64,000 bases of DNA from Streptomyces sp. Sge12 (GTDB taxonomy: Bacteria > Actinomycetota > Actinomycetes > Streptomycetales > Streptomycetaceae), in contig NZ_CP020555.1 in assembly GCF_002080455.1 (NCBI RefSeq), forward strand, positions 1,240,001-1,304,000, read 5' to 3'. Within the stretch, counting starts at the first letter, position 1. Each line of letters starts with the position of its first letter. Shown here in pieces: positions 48,952 through 57,061 of the stretch. Under the pieces are notes generated by a model, which did not search any database, was not told the origin of the DNA, and worked only from the letters and a program-made list of their open reading frames with translations. The translations under genes and the position numbers were made by a program.

Positions 48952-49905
48952 ATGCCCCTGCCCCAGCCTCACATGCCCAGCTCACACAGAGCCCGCCGCA
49001 GAAGCCGCCACGCGGCTGCGGCTCCGGCGGCCGGAAGGAGGGCCGTCAGGCGGCCCTCCCTCCTTTCCACGCCCGGACGGCTGAGTCCCGGCGTGCTCTG
49101 CGCCGCGGGCGCGGCCATCGTGGCCATCACCGTGGCTGCCCGCGCAGGCGCCTTCAGCAAGCTATGGGAGTTCCTCGACTTCGGGGCGGGCGTACTGTCG
49201 CTCGTCTCGCTCACCGCCACCGTCCTGTGGGGACTGGCCGCGACCGACCGGGTGATCCTGGGCTCGGGCCACCGGCTGGTCGCCCAGGCGGCACACCGCG
49301 GCCTCGCCGTGTCGGGCCTCGGTTTCCTCGCCCTGCACATCTGGGTCAAGATCGCCGGCCAGCGGACGACCGCTTCGTCCGCGCTCGTCCCCTTCACGGA
49401 CCAAGCCCGGCCCGTTCTGGTCGGACTCGGCACCTTGGCCGGATACCTCTTCATAGCGGTGGCCATTTCAGGCGCGGCGCGCAGCGCATTCGCCACCAAC
49501 CGCCGCTCGGTGTTGTGGCGCGCCCTGCACTTCGGCGCCTATCCGGCATGGGGCGCCTCACTGGTGCACGGCCTGAAGTCGGGCCGCGCCGCCGACACCT
49601 GGGTCACGGCCGCCTACGGGCTGGCCCTGCTCGGCATCGTCGGTGTGCTCGTACTGCGCGTCAGGACCCGGATCCAGTACGCGGCCTCCCTGCCGCCGGT
49701 ACCCGCGCCCGTGCCGCAGACACCCGTCAAGGCCACCGTCCCCCGGCCGAGGCGCTCGACGCGGCCGGCAGCAGCGGCCGTGACCGCCGCACCGGCTCCG
49801 CCACCCCTGTCCGAAGAGCCACCGCGTACCGCTGTGTACGCGCCCATCCGGGCCGGTGGTCCCGCCGACGGCGAGGACTTCGCCACCCGAGGGCGGCAGA
49901 TGTGA
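48952..49905 (+). CDS. Ferric-reductase-like transmembrane (cytochrome b-type) protein
   Basis: A 317-residue membrane protein with about six helices between residues 45 and 245. Two helices carry paired histidines spaced like heme b ligands: HRGLAVSGLGFLALH and HFGAYPAWGASLVH. This fits the ferric reductase / YedZ superfamily, which passes electrons across the membrane through b hemes. The C-terminal 80 residues are Pro/Ala-rich and disordered. AGGAGAAC precedes ATG 48952. The next gene, a flavo-iron-sulfur protein, overlaps it by GTGA and is the probable electron donor. Confidence 0.83.
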   Translation: MPLPQPHMPSSHRARRRSRHAAAAPAAGRRAVRRPSLLSTPGRLSPGVLCAAGAAIVAITVAARAGAFSKLWEFLDFGAGVLSLVSLTATVLWGLAATDRVILGSGHRLVAQAAHRGLAVSGLGFLALHIWVKIAGQRTTASSALVPFTDQARPVLVGLGTLAGYLFIAVAISGAARSAFATNRRSVLWRALHFGAYPAWGASLVHGLKSGRAADTWVTAAYGLALLGIVGVLVLRVRTRIQYAASLPPVPAPVPQTPVKATVPRPRRSTRPAAAAVTAAPAPPPLSEEPPRTAVYAPIRAGGPADGEDFATRGRQM

Positions 49906-51353
49906 GCGGCGACCCGCGCCCCAGCCTCGGCTGCGTGGGCGCCCCCCGGCTGCTGGCCGGACTCGACCAGGCCGCGCGGCTCGACCGCGTGGCCCATTTG
50001 ACGACACACGGCCAGATGCCCCGCTACCGGCCGGAGGAACTCGTCGACCTCGCCGACAACATCGACCTGCGCGGCCGCGGAGGTGCGGGCTTCCCCTTCA
50101 CCCGCAAGCTCCGCGCCGTCATGCGCGCGGCACGCGCCGGGGACGGGCAGACCGCAGTCGTCGTCAATGGCAGCGAGGGCGAGCCGAGTTGCCTCAAGGA
50201 CACCGCACTGCTGCTGCACGCCCCCCATCTGGTGCTCGACGGGGCCCTGCTCGCCGCCGCCGCGCTGAACTCGGAGGACGTCGTGGTGGGCGTCACCCGG
50301 GGGGACGTGGAGCAGTCGCTGCGCCAGGCCGTCGCGGAACGCGGCCCGGCAGGGCGCCGGGTCCAGATCACCCGGCTGCCCGAACGCTTCGTCACCGGCG
50401 AGGGAACGGCGCACGTGAACGGCCTGAACGGCGGACCGACGCTGCCGTCCGGACAGAAGGTGCGCACCAGTGACCGGGGCCTGAACGGCATGCCCACCCT
50501 GTTCTCCAACACCGAGACCTTCGCCCAGCTCGCCGTCGCCGCCCGGCTCGGCGCGCTGGACTACCGGACGACCGGCCTGCCCAGCGAGCCGGGCACCGTC
50601 CTGCTGACCGTCGCGGGCACCACGGTCGTCGAGACGCCGAGCGGAGCCGCGCTCTCCTACATCCTGGAGCTGTGCGGCACCGATCCGGGCCAGGGCGTCC
50701 TGGTCGGCGGCTATCACGGCAAATGGCTCGATCCGGCGTCCGCACGTGCCGCCGAGATCTCACGCGAGTCCCTCGACAGGCTGGGCGCGCGGCTGGGGGC
50801 GGGGGCGGTGCTGCCGCTGCCCATGGACACCTGCCCGGCCGGCGAAGTGGCACGGGTGACCCGCTGGATGGCGAAGGAGTCGGCCGGCCAGTGCGGTCCC
50901 TGCGTGCGGGGGCTGCCCGCGATCGCCGACGTACTGGATGACGCCATCCGGGGCGGGGGCAGACCCGCCCTCGAGATGTTGGAGATCCGGATGAAGGCCG
51001 TCCTGCGGCGCGGCGCGTGCAGCCACCCCGACGGAACCTCGGCCTTCGTCGCCTCGGCGCTGAGGACCTTCCCGGACGAGTTCAGGGACCACGCGCTCGG
51101 CAGCGGCTGCGGCCGACGGGTCCTGGGCGCCCTTCCGCTGCCCGAGGACGACGAGAGCCCGGAACGGCTGCTGGTCGACTGGACCCTGTGCAAGGGCCAC
51201 GGGCTGTGCGTGGACGTCCTGCCCGATGTGGTCCGGCTCGACGTGGACGGCTTCCCTGCGGAGGCGTCCATGGCCGTACCCCGCCAGCTGCGGCAGAAGG
51301 CGCTGCGCGCGGTGCGCCGCTGCCCGGCCCTCGCGCTGCGCATCCAGGACTGA
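49902..51353 (+). CDS. NuoF-like (SLBB) flavo-iron-sulfur protein with C-terminal 3Fe-4S ferredoxin
   Basis: A 483-residue soluble protein related to NADH dehydrogenase subunit NuoF. FMN/NADH motifs GRGGAGFP near 58-65 and NGSEGEPSCLKD near 90 are present, followed by an SLBB region. The cluster motif reads ESAGQCGPC instead of the usual SCGxCxxC, with a later Cys in RRGACSHPDG, so one common ligand is Ala. A C-terminal ferredoxin-like segment adds C430-x5-C436 and C474-P, the 3Fe-4S pattern. It should carry electrons from NAD(P)H to the coupled membrane protein. It starts at GTG 49902. Confidence 0.85.
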   Translation: MSGDPRPSLGCVGAPRLLAGLDQAARLDRVAHLTTHGQMPRYRPEELVDLADNIDLRGRGGAGFPFTRKLRAVMRAARAGDGQTAVVVNGSEGEPSCLKDTALLLHAPHLVLDGALLAAAALNSEDVVVGVTRGDVEQSLRQAVAERGPAGRRVQITRLPERFVTGEGTAHVNGLNGGPTLPSGQKVRTSDRGLNGMPTLFSNTETFAQLAVAARLGALDYRTTGLPSEPGTVLLTVAGTTVVETPSGAALSYILELCGTDPGQGVLVGGYHGKWLDPASARAAEISRESLDRLGARLGAGAVLPLPMDTCPAGEVARVTRWMAKESAGQCGPCVRGLPAIADVLDDAIRGGGRPALEMLEIRMKAVLRRGACSHPDGTSAFVASALRTFPDEFRDHALGSGCGRRVLGALPLPEDDESPERLLVDWTLCKGHGLCVDVLPDVVRLDVDGFPAEASMAVPRQLRQKALRAVRRCPALALRIQD

Positions 51354-51480
51354 ACCAATGCCCCGGGTTCAATGTTGGCGCGATCTGACAAATTCCCGGG
51401 GATATTCGCTTCCGCCGGTGCGGGCCCCGTATCAATTACCGGGGGCAAGGAAACGCGGAACCGAACCTGAAGGAGAGATC

Positions 51481-52479
51481 GTGAAGAAAATGCGTCGCGA
51501 GATATTCGCCGTGTCGGCAGTCGCGGTACTGATGATGACGGCCGCATGCGGAAGCTCGGACAATTACGGGGGAAAGGCACCCGCAGTTCAGCCGGTGGGC
51601 GACAGCAAACAGGCCGGATCCGCCGACGACATCTACGGAGGCGGCGCCGGAGGCGGCGCGGTACCCGCGGGCCAGCTCGGCAAGACCGGGCCGGCCGGCC
51701 AGATGAAGGTGAGCGAGATCCAGGGCCTGGGCGCCGCGGTCACCGACAGCGAGGGCTTCACGCTCTACCGGTTCGACAAGGACACGCCCAAGCCCCCCAA
51801 GTCCAACTGCGAGGGCGACTGCGCGGCGACCTGGCCCGCGGTGGCCGCGGAAGGCGCCTCGGTCAGCGCGGGGATCGACGCGGCCCTCCTCGGCTCCGTC
51901 GAACGGTCGGACGGTACGAAGCAGCTCACGGTCGCCGGCTGGCCCGTGTACCGCTACGCCAAGGACGCCAAGGCGGGCGACGCGCTCGGCGAGGGCGTCG
52001 GCGGCACCTGGCACGCACTGGGTCCCGGCGGCAAGCCCGCGGGCAAGGGCGCGGCCGCCGGTGCCGAGAAGGAGAAGGAGGAGAAGAAGGAGGAGAAGCC
52101 CGCGGAGGAGGCGAAGGCCTCCGGACTCACCGCCGTGCAGAACCCGGAGCTCGGCACGCTCGTCGAGGACGCGGAGGGCAAGACCCTCTACCGGTTCGAC
52201 AAGGACAGCGCGTGGCCGATGAAGATCGGCTGTGTGGACGCCTGCACGGACACCTGGAAGCCCGCCAAGCCCGTCGACAAGGCGAATGTGAACGGAGTCG
52301 CTCCCGAATTGATCGGGAAGGTGAAGCGCCCCGACGGCACCGAGCAATTGACCATCGACTGCTGGCCGGTTTACACATTTACCGGCGACAAGGAGCCCGG
52401 GGACACCACCGGGCACAACAACAAGGGTCTCTGGTTCGCCATCACCGACAAGGGCAAGAAGGCGAAGGTCGTCAACTAG
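51481..52479 (+). CDS. Lipoprotein with two Yx(FWY)xxD repeats (COG4315/SCO0930-like)
   Basis: A 332-residue lipoprotein with lipidated Cys23 (MMTAAC). Two repeats of about 105 residues each carry the conserved Y-x-F/W/Y-x-x-D motif: LYRFDKDTPKPPKSNCEGDCAATWPAV and LYRFDKDSAWPMKIGCVDACTDTWKP. Each has a Cys pair and ends in WPVY. A Lys/Glu-rich linker (about 197-215) joins them. The function is unknown. Its place behind the membrane and flavo-iron-sulfur genes suggests it receives electrons or is reduced outside the membrane. GTG 51481 follows AAGGAGAGATC. The gap before it is 127 bases, so it may have its own promoter. Confidence 0.85.
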   Translation: MKKMRREIFAVSAVAVLMMTAACGSSDNYGGKAPAVQPVGDSKQAGSADDIYGGGAGGGAVPAGQLGKTGPAGQMKVSEIQGLGAAVTDSEGFTLYRFDKDTPKPPKSNCEGDCAATWPAVAAEGASVSAGIDAALLGSVERSDGTKQLTVAGWPVYRYAKDAKAGDALGEGVGGTWHALGPGGKPAGKGAAAGAEKEKEEKKEEKPAEEAKASGLTAVQNPELGTLVEDAEGKTLYRFDKDSAWPMKIGCVDACTDTWKPAKPVDKANVNGVAPELIGKVKRPDGTEQLTIDCWPVYTFTGDKEPGDTTGHNNKGLWFAITDKGKKAKVVN

Positions 52480-52581
52480 GGAATTCCGCGGCGCACCGGT
52501 CCTGCCCCGAAAACGCGTGGTGCCCGGGTACCTCCCCGCCCGGGCGCCACGACCCCTTCCCGATCAGCCTGAGAGGTCGTC

Positions 52582-53148
52582 ATGCCGTCCACCGAACGCC
52601 GCACCCGCCGCGCCCGGCGGATCCGCCCGTCCCTTCCGGCCGTTGCCGCGGTGTGCGTCGCCGCCCTGCTGTGCGGTGGCTGCGCCGCGAAGGCCTCGGC
52701 GCACCACACCCCGGCCGGTGCGAAGGAAACGGCCGCGGACACGGCCAAGGGGGCCGCGGCGGCGGGACCCGCAACCTCGATCGAGCAGATCGCCACGGCT
52801 ATCGGCTGCACCGCCGAAGTGAACGTGGAGGCCGAGGAATTGCGCCAGGGCGGCTGTGAGGCCGGCCAGGTCATCTACCGCATGGTCACCTTCGCGGCGG
52901 AGCAGGGACTGCACTCCTGGCTGACCGAGGCCCGCATGTACGGCGGCATCTATCTGGTCGGCGACCGCTGGGTGGTCACCGCGCAGACGCAGGAAGCCCT
53001 GACCACGCTGCGCGGACGGCTCGGCGGCGAACTGCAGACCGGTGAGACCCACGGCGGGACCCACGGCGGGACCGACGGCAAGACGGACGGCAAGCCCGAG
53101 GGCGGGACCGGCGGCGAGACCCACGAAGGCGGCCACTCCGGCCAATAG
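52582..53148 (+). CDS. Small lipoprotein with Gly/His/Thr-rich tail
   Basis: A 188-residue lipoprotein with lipobox LLCGGC (Cys34). The central part (about 60-140) has a small folded domain with two Cys (GCTAEVNVEAEELRQGGCEAG) and GDRWVVTAQTQEALTTL. The tail is a repeat-like run of GGTHGGTDGKTDGKPEGG with several His residues. I do not recognise a family. It is the last gene before a strong terminator and is probably a surface component of the upstream redox operon. GAGAGG precedes ATG 52582. Confidence 0.8.
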   Translation: MPSTERRTRRARRIRPSLPAVAAVCVAALLCGGCAAKASAHHTPAGAKETAADTAKGAAAAGPATSIEQIATAIGCTAEVNVEAEELRQGGCEAGQVIYRMVTFAAEQGLHSWLTEARMYGGIYLVGDRWVVTAQTQEALTTLRGRLGGELQTGETHGGTHGGTDGKTDGKPEGGTGGETHEGGHSGQ

Positions 53149-53168
53149 GCCGTCTCCCCACCCCCTCC

Positions 53169-53219
53169 ACACGCCGCAGTCGGCCCCCGGTACACCACCG
53201 GGGGCCGACTGCGGCGTGT
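53169..53219 (+). terminator. Strong terminator of the redox/lipoprotein operon
   Basis: A perfect stem of 23 bp (53169-53191 with 53197-53219) around a 5-base loop, 20 bases after the lipoprotein stop. Confidence 0.9.
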
Positions 53220-53344
53220 CGGCCACTTGTCCTGTTATCGGCTCGTTCGTGAGGAGCACAAGGTACGACCTTCGGGATGATTCGGCGGGGCTCGGCGTGC
53301 AACAAGGTGGACGCGTCAGTGACTTCACCGAAAGGAACGGCTCA

Positions 53345-54919
53345 GTGCGCCTGAAACGACGCCTCGCACCACTGCTCGCCGCTGCCGGACTCCTCGCCAC
53401 CACCGTGCCCCTGCTGTCCGCCACCCAGGCCTCGGCCGCCCCGGCCTCGGACCACCTGCGGCAGAAACCTGCCTGGCACCGCTGCAGTCCCGAGCTGCCG
53501 GCCTCGTACGAGTGCGCGACGCTCAAGGTCCCGCTCGACTACCGGCGTCCCGACGGGAGCACCATCGACCTCGCCATATCCCGGATGAAGAGCGAGAATC
53601 CGGCCAAACGGCACGGGGCCATGCTGCTGAACCCGGGCGGCCCGGGCGGTTCGGGGCTCGATCTGCCGCTGGTGATGAACGAGGCGATGCCGAAGGACGT
53701 ACGGGAGCAGTACGACCTCATCGGCTTCGATCCGCGCGGGGTCGGCGCCAGCAGCCCGCTCACCTGCGGACTGACCGACACCGAGCAGAACTTCAACCGC
53801 GCCTACCGCCCGGAGACCTTCGGCTCCGACGTGACCTGGGCGCGAACCGTCGCCGACAAGTGCCGTGAGAAGGCCGGTTCGGTACTGCCGCACATCACCA
53901 CCCGCAACACGGCCCGGGACATGGACACCATCCGCGCGGTGCTGGGCGAGCGCAAGCTCTCGTACCTGGGCTACTCGTACGGGACCTACCTCGGCGCGGT
54001 CTACTCGCAGATGTTCCCGGACCGCACGGACCGCTTCGTGCTCGACAGCGGTGTGGATCCGCAGCGGATCTGGCGCGGCATGATCCAGGTCTGGGCCACC
54101 GAGGCCGAGCCGGCCTTCGCGCGCTGGACGCAGTGGGCGGCGCAGCGGTCCGCGGAGTACGGGCTGGGCGACACCCCGAAGGCCGTGTCCGAGACCTTCT
54201 GGGGGCTGGTGGCGCGCGCCGACAAGGAGCCGATCGAGCTCGACGGCTTGAAGGTCGACGGGGACATGATCCGCGCCGCGCGCGGGGTGTTCTTCTACCC
54301 GGCGCAGGCCACCCCGATGGTCGTGGCCCTGAAGGATGCGGCCGAGGGCCGGCCGCTGCCCGCCGGCATGACCGTGACCCAGCTGAAGCGGCTGCTGACG
54401 GGCGGCGAGGAGCCCGAGCCCACGGACAACACCACCGCCGTGTTCTGGGCCGTGGTGTGCGGGGACACCGGCAGCTGGCCCCGGTACACGGAGCAGTACG
54501 AGCGGGACGCGGCGAAGGACAAGGCCAGGTACCCGCTGTACGGGGACTTCGCGTCCAACATCAAGCCGTGCGCGTTCTGGGACCGGCCGGCCGAGGCGGC
54601 CACGCCGATGAACAAGAAGGCGAACGTACTGACGGTGCAGAACGAGTGGGACTCGCAGACCCCGCTGGTCAGCGGCCAGGGCCTGCACCGCGCCCTCAAG
54701 GGCTCGCGGATGGTGCTGGCGGCGGGCGGTGAGGGCCACGGCGTGTACCTCTTCGACACCACCTCGTGCGCCAACGCCCCGGTCAACGCCTATCTGACCA
54801 CGGGCCGGCTGCCCGCCCAGGACGTGACCTGCCAGAACCCGCCGGCTGCTGCCGAGCGGCGTGATGCGGCGGCGCCGTCGAGGCCGCTGCCCCTCCCGTC
54901 CGGTCCCGCCCGGTTCTGA
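53345..54919 (+). CDS. Secreted tripeptidyl-aminopeptidase-like alpha/beta hydrolase
   Basis: A 524-residue exported serine peptidase of the SlpD/Tap type. The signal peptide is about 1-32 (ALA-rich, cleavage after ASA). The oxyanion segment is LNPGGPGGSG near 97, the nucleophile Ser lies in LGYSYGTYLG, the acid in NEWDSQTP and the His in GEGHGVY. The TAP-like C-terminal domain is present. It removes N-terminal peptides outside the cell. GTG 53345 is chosen because AAAGGA lies 8 bases upstream. It stands alone between terminators. Confidence 0.92.
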   Translation: MRLKRRLAPLLAAAGLLATTVPLLSATQASAAPASDHLRQKPAWHRCSPELPASYECATLKVPLDYRRPDGSTIDLAISRMKSENPAKRHGAMLLNPGGPGGSGLDLPLVMNEAMPKDVREQYDLIGFDPRGVGASSPLTCGLTDTEQNFNRAYRPETFGSDVTWARTVADKCREKAGSVLPHITTRNTARDMDTIRAVLGERKLSYLGYSYGTYLGAVYSQMFPDRTDRFVLDSGVDPQRIWRGMIQVWATEAEPAFARWTQWAAQRSAEYGLGDTPKAVSETFWGLVARADKEPIELDGLKVDGDMIRAARGVFFYPAQATPMVVALKDAAEGRPLPAGMTVTQLKRLLTGGEEPEPTDNTTAVFWAVVCGDTGSWPRYTEQYERDAAKDKARYPLYGDFASNIKPCAFWDRPAEAATPMNKKANVLTVQNEWDSQTPLVSGQGLHRALKGSRMVLAAGGEGHGVYLFDTTSCANAPVNAYLTTGRLPAQDVTCQNPPAAAERRDAAAPSRPLPLPSGPARF

Positions 54920-54933
54920 ACCGCCCGGTGGCC

Positions 54934-54988
54934 GACGGACGGCCCGGCCCGAACCGCCGCCGCGCGGATACGGGCCGGGCCGTCCGTC
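54934..54988. terminator. Bidirectional terminator between convergent genes
   Basis: GACGGACGGCCCGGCCCG (54934-54951) pairs perfectly with 54971-54988 over 18 bp, with a 19-base loop. It starts 14 bases after the peptidase stop. The right arm merges into a period-4 repeat. Confidence 0.8.
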
Positions 54989-55030
54989 CGTCCGTCCGTC
55001 CGGCCGGCCGGTCGGTCGGTTGGTCGGTCG
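54981..55030 (+). repeat. Period-4 microsatellite (CGTC)5-(CGGC)2-(CGGT)n
   Basis: Five exact CGTC units, two CGGC units and then imperfect CGGT units, about 50 bases in all. It lies between convergent genes and overlaps the terminator arm, so copy-number changes could alter the stem. Confidence 0.85.
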
Positions 55031-55053
55031 CGTCAGGTCTGCCGAGGGCTCGG

Positions 55054-55506
55054 CTACGCCGGGAGCGCGGCCTCCGCGGCCGCCTTGATGCGGCGGCCGA
55101 AGTCGGGGGCGTCCTTGCGGGCGGCGCCGGCCGCGAGGCCGACGAGCAGTTTGCCGATGCCGTGGCCTTCGAGCGTGTTGAAGATCCGGACACGGGTGCG
55201 GCCGCCGGGGAGGGCTTCGAGGTCGTAGCCGCCCTCCGCGGTGACGAGGTTGCGGGTCTGCTCCGTCCACCGGATCAGCTGCGGCGGGTCGAAGCCGACG
55301 ATGCGGAACTCACGCCCGGTCTTCATCCCGGCGTCCTTGACCGTGCTGCGGAAGACCGTGCCGAGGGCCGTGGGACCGTCCGGGGTCTTGGTGATCTCCT
55401 GGACCCGGGGGCTGAACTCGGGGTCGTGCCGCCCGTCCGCGAGATAGGCGAAGACCGCCTCCACCGGCCGGTCGATCTCGATGCTCGACTCGAACTGTCC
55501 GGACAT
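55054..55506 (-). CDS. SRPBCC-family protein
   Basis: A 150-residue START/Bet v1-like protein. It opens with FESSIEIDRPVEAVFAYLADGRHDPEFSPRVQEI and has WTEQTRNL...GGYDLEALPGGRTRVRI in the middle, typical of polyketide-cyclase/dehydrase-like SRPBCC domains. It binds a hydrophobic ligand in a deep pocket; no catalytic residue can be named. GAGGAG precedes ATG 55506. The MFS gene upstream ends 21 bases before it, so they may be one transcript. Confidence 0.9.
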   Translation of the reverse strand: MSGQFESSIEIDRPVEAVFAYLADGRHDPEFSPRVQEITKTPDGPTALGTVFRSTVKDAGMKTGREFRIVGFDPPQLIRWTEQTRNLVTAEGGYDLEALPGGRTRVRIFNTLEGHGIGKLLVGLAAGAARKDAPDFGRRIKAAAEAALPA

Positions 55507-55527
55507 GTCGGCTCCTCGGGCGGCGGG

Positions 55528-56922
55528 CTACCTGTGATCCACGATCTCAGACGCGGACTCCGGGCGCGCGTCGGGAGCCGTACGGCCGCTGCCGCGCAGC
55601 GGGGTCAGCAGCCCGCCGACGAGGACCAGCAGGCACAGCGCTCCGCCCGCCAGGCTGACGGCCGGCACGCCGTGGCGGGCGGCCAGCAGCGTGAGGACGG
55701 CCACGCCCACCGGGCCCGAGGCGTTGTGCACGGTCCAGAAGGCGGACGTGACCCGGCCGAGCAGGTGGTCCGGGGTCACCTCCTGGCGCAGGGTCATGGT
55801 GCAGATCCCGCCCAGGGTGATCCCGAACATGAACACGGCGGACAGCGCGGCGATCACCGGAACGCTGCCGCTGACGCCGGTCACGGTCACCCCGACGGCG
55901 ACCATCGCGATCGAGGCGAGCCAGCACGTGCCGAAACCGAGGATCCGGCGCAGCCGCCCCGCTGCGAGCGCCGCGGCGACGGAGCCGGCCCCGCCGACGG
56001 CGATCACGTAGCCGAGGGTGGCCGCGTCCCGGCCGAGGTCGTGCCGGACCCGGTAGATCAGCAGGTCGGTGGCGCCCATGGTGACGAAGGTCAGCAGGGT
56101 GAGCTGGACGGTCAGCGGGCGCAGCAGCGGGTGGCTCCACAGGAAGCGGAAGCCGACGACGAACATCTCACGCAACACCCCGGCGCCGCCGGTGCCGGTG
56201 TGCTGTCCGGCGCGCCGGGAGGTGAACCGCACCCGGGCGAGGCCGACGGCGGAGATCAGGAAGGTCGCCCCGTCCACGGCCAGCGCCCGGTCGGCGCCCG
56301 CTGCGGCCGTCAGGAAACCGGCCACCATGGGCCCGAGCAGGCTCCCGAGGGCGAAGGTTCCCATCAGCCGTCCGTTGGCGGCCGTGAGGTCCTGCGTACG
56401 CACCAGGTTGGGGATGGCCGTCACGTACGCGACGTCGAACAGCGTCTTCAGTACGGCGACCAGTGCGGTCAGCACGTACAGCAGCCAGATCTGCGGCCCC
56501 GCGGCCCACCAGACCAGCGGGACCGCGCCGAGCAGCACGGCCCGCGCCAGATCGCAGGCGATCATGAGCCTGCGGCGGTCCGCCCGGTCGACCACGTACC
56601 CCGCGAACACTCCCGTGCCGATGGCGGTGGCCCCGGAGACCACGGTGACCAGGCCCAGCTGGACGAGGGACCCGGTGGCGTCGAGGACGAGCAGGGGCAG
56701 TGCGATCAGCGATACGGACCCGCCCAGGACGGACAGCGCCTGGCTGAGCCAGAAGACGTTGAAGTCCTTGTTCCGCCGCAGCGGCGGCCTCGCGCCGTCG
56801 GTTCCGGATTGCGCCGGGATGGCTCCGCCGATGGTCCCGCTCCCCCGTTTCCGTGCGGCCGCCCTCGCGGCCGGTGGACGGCTGCGAGCGTAGGAGACCC
56901 GGTCCGCCTCCCGCCAACACAT
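55528..56922 (-). CDS. MFS transporter (enterobactin exporter-like, MFS_3)
   Basis: A 464-residue major facilitator with 10-12 helices. The opening NKDFNVFWLSQALSVLGGSVSLIALPLLVL and AGYVVDRADRRRLMIACDLARAVLL fit the EntS-like transmembrane secretion effector group. It may export a siderophore, peptide or drug. The start is unsure: ATG 56922 adds about 60 non-conserved residues and has only a weak binding site. GGGGGAG near 56845 suggests translation might begin later, but no normal start codon follows it in frame. Confidence 0.88.
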   Translation of the reverse strand: MCWREADRVSYARSRPPAARAAARKRGSGTIGGAIPAQSGTDGARPPLRRNKDFNVFWLSQALSVLGGSVSLIALPLLVLDATGSLVQLGLVTVVSGATAIGTGVFAGYVVDRADRRRLMIACDLARAVLLGAVPLVWWAAGPQIWLLYVLTALVAVLKTLFDVAYVTAIPNLVRTQDLTAANGRLMGTFALGSLLGPMVAGFLTAAAGADRALAVDGATFLISAVGLARVRFTSRRAGQHTGTGGAGVLREMFVVGFRFLWSHPLLRPLTVQLTLLTFVTMGATDLLIYRVRHDLGRDAATLGYVIAVGGAGSVAAALAAGRLRRILGFGTCWLASIAMVAVGVTVTGVSGSVPVIAALSAVFMFGITLGGICTMTLRQEVTPDHLLGRVTSAFWTVHNASGPVGVAVLTLLAARHGVPAVSLAGGALCLLVLVGGLLTPLRGSGRTAPDARPESASEIVDHR

Positions 56923-57061
56923 TTCGGCCCGCCCCCTGGTCCCGGGGGTTGTCCCCACCCGGAACGGGCCGGGAGGCATGATCGCGGCGGACGGGCGTCC
57001 CCGGAGAGGCTGGGTGCGGAACACACCGATGGATTCCCGACGTCTTCTTTGGAGTTGGCCC

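Noticed and set aside
54981..55030. Short repeats that could be read as a CRISPR remnant
   Set aside because: The period is 4 bases with no spacers and no cas genes nearby.
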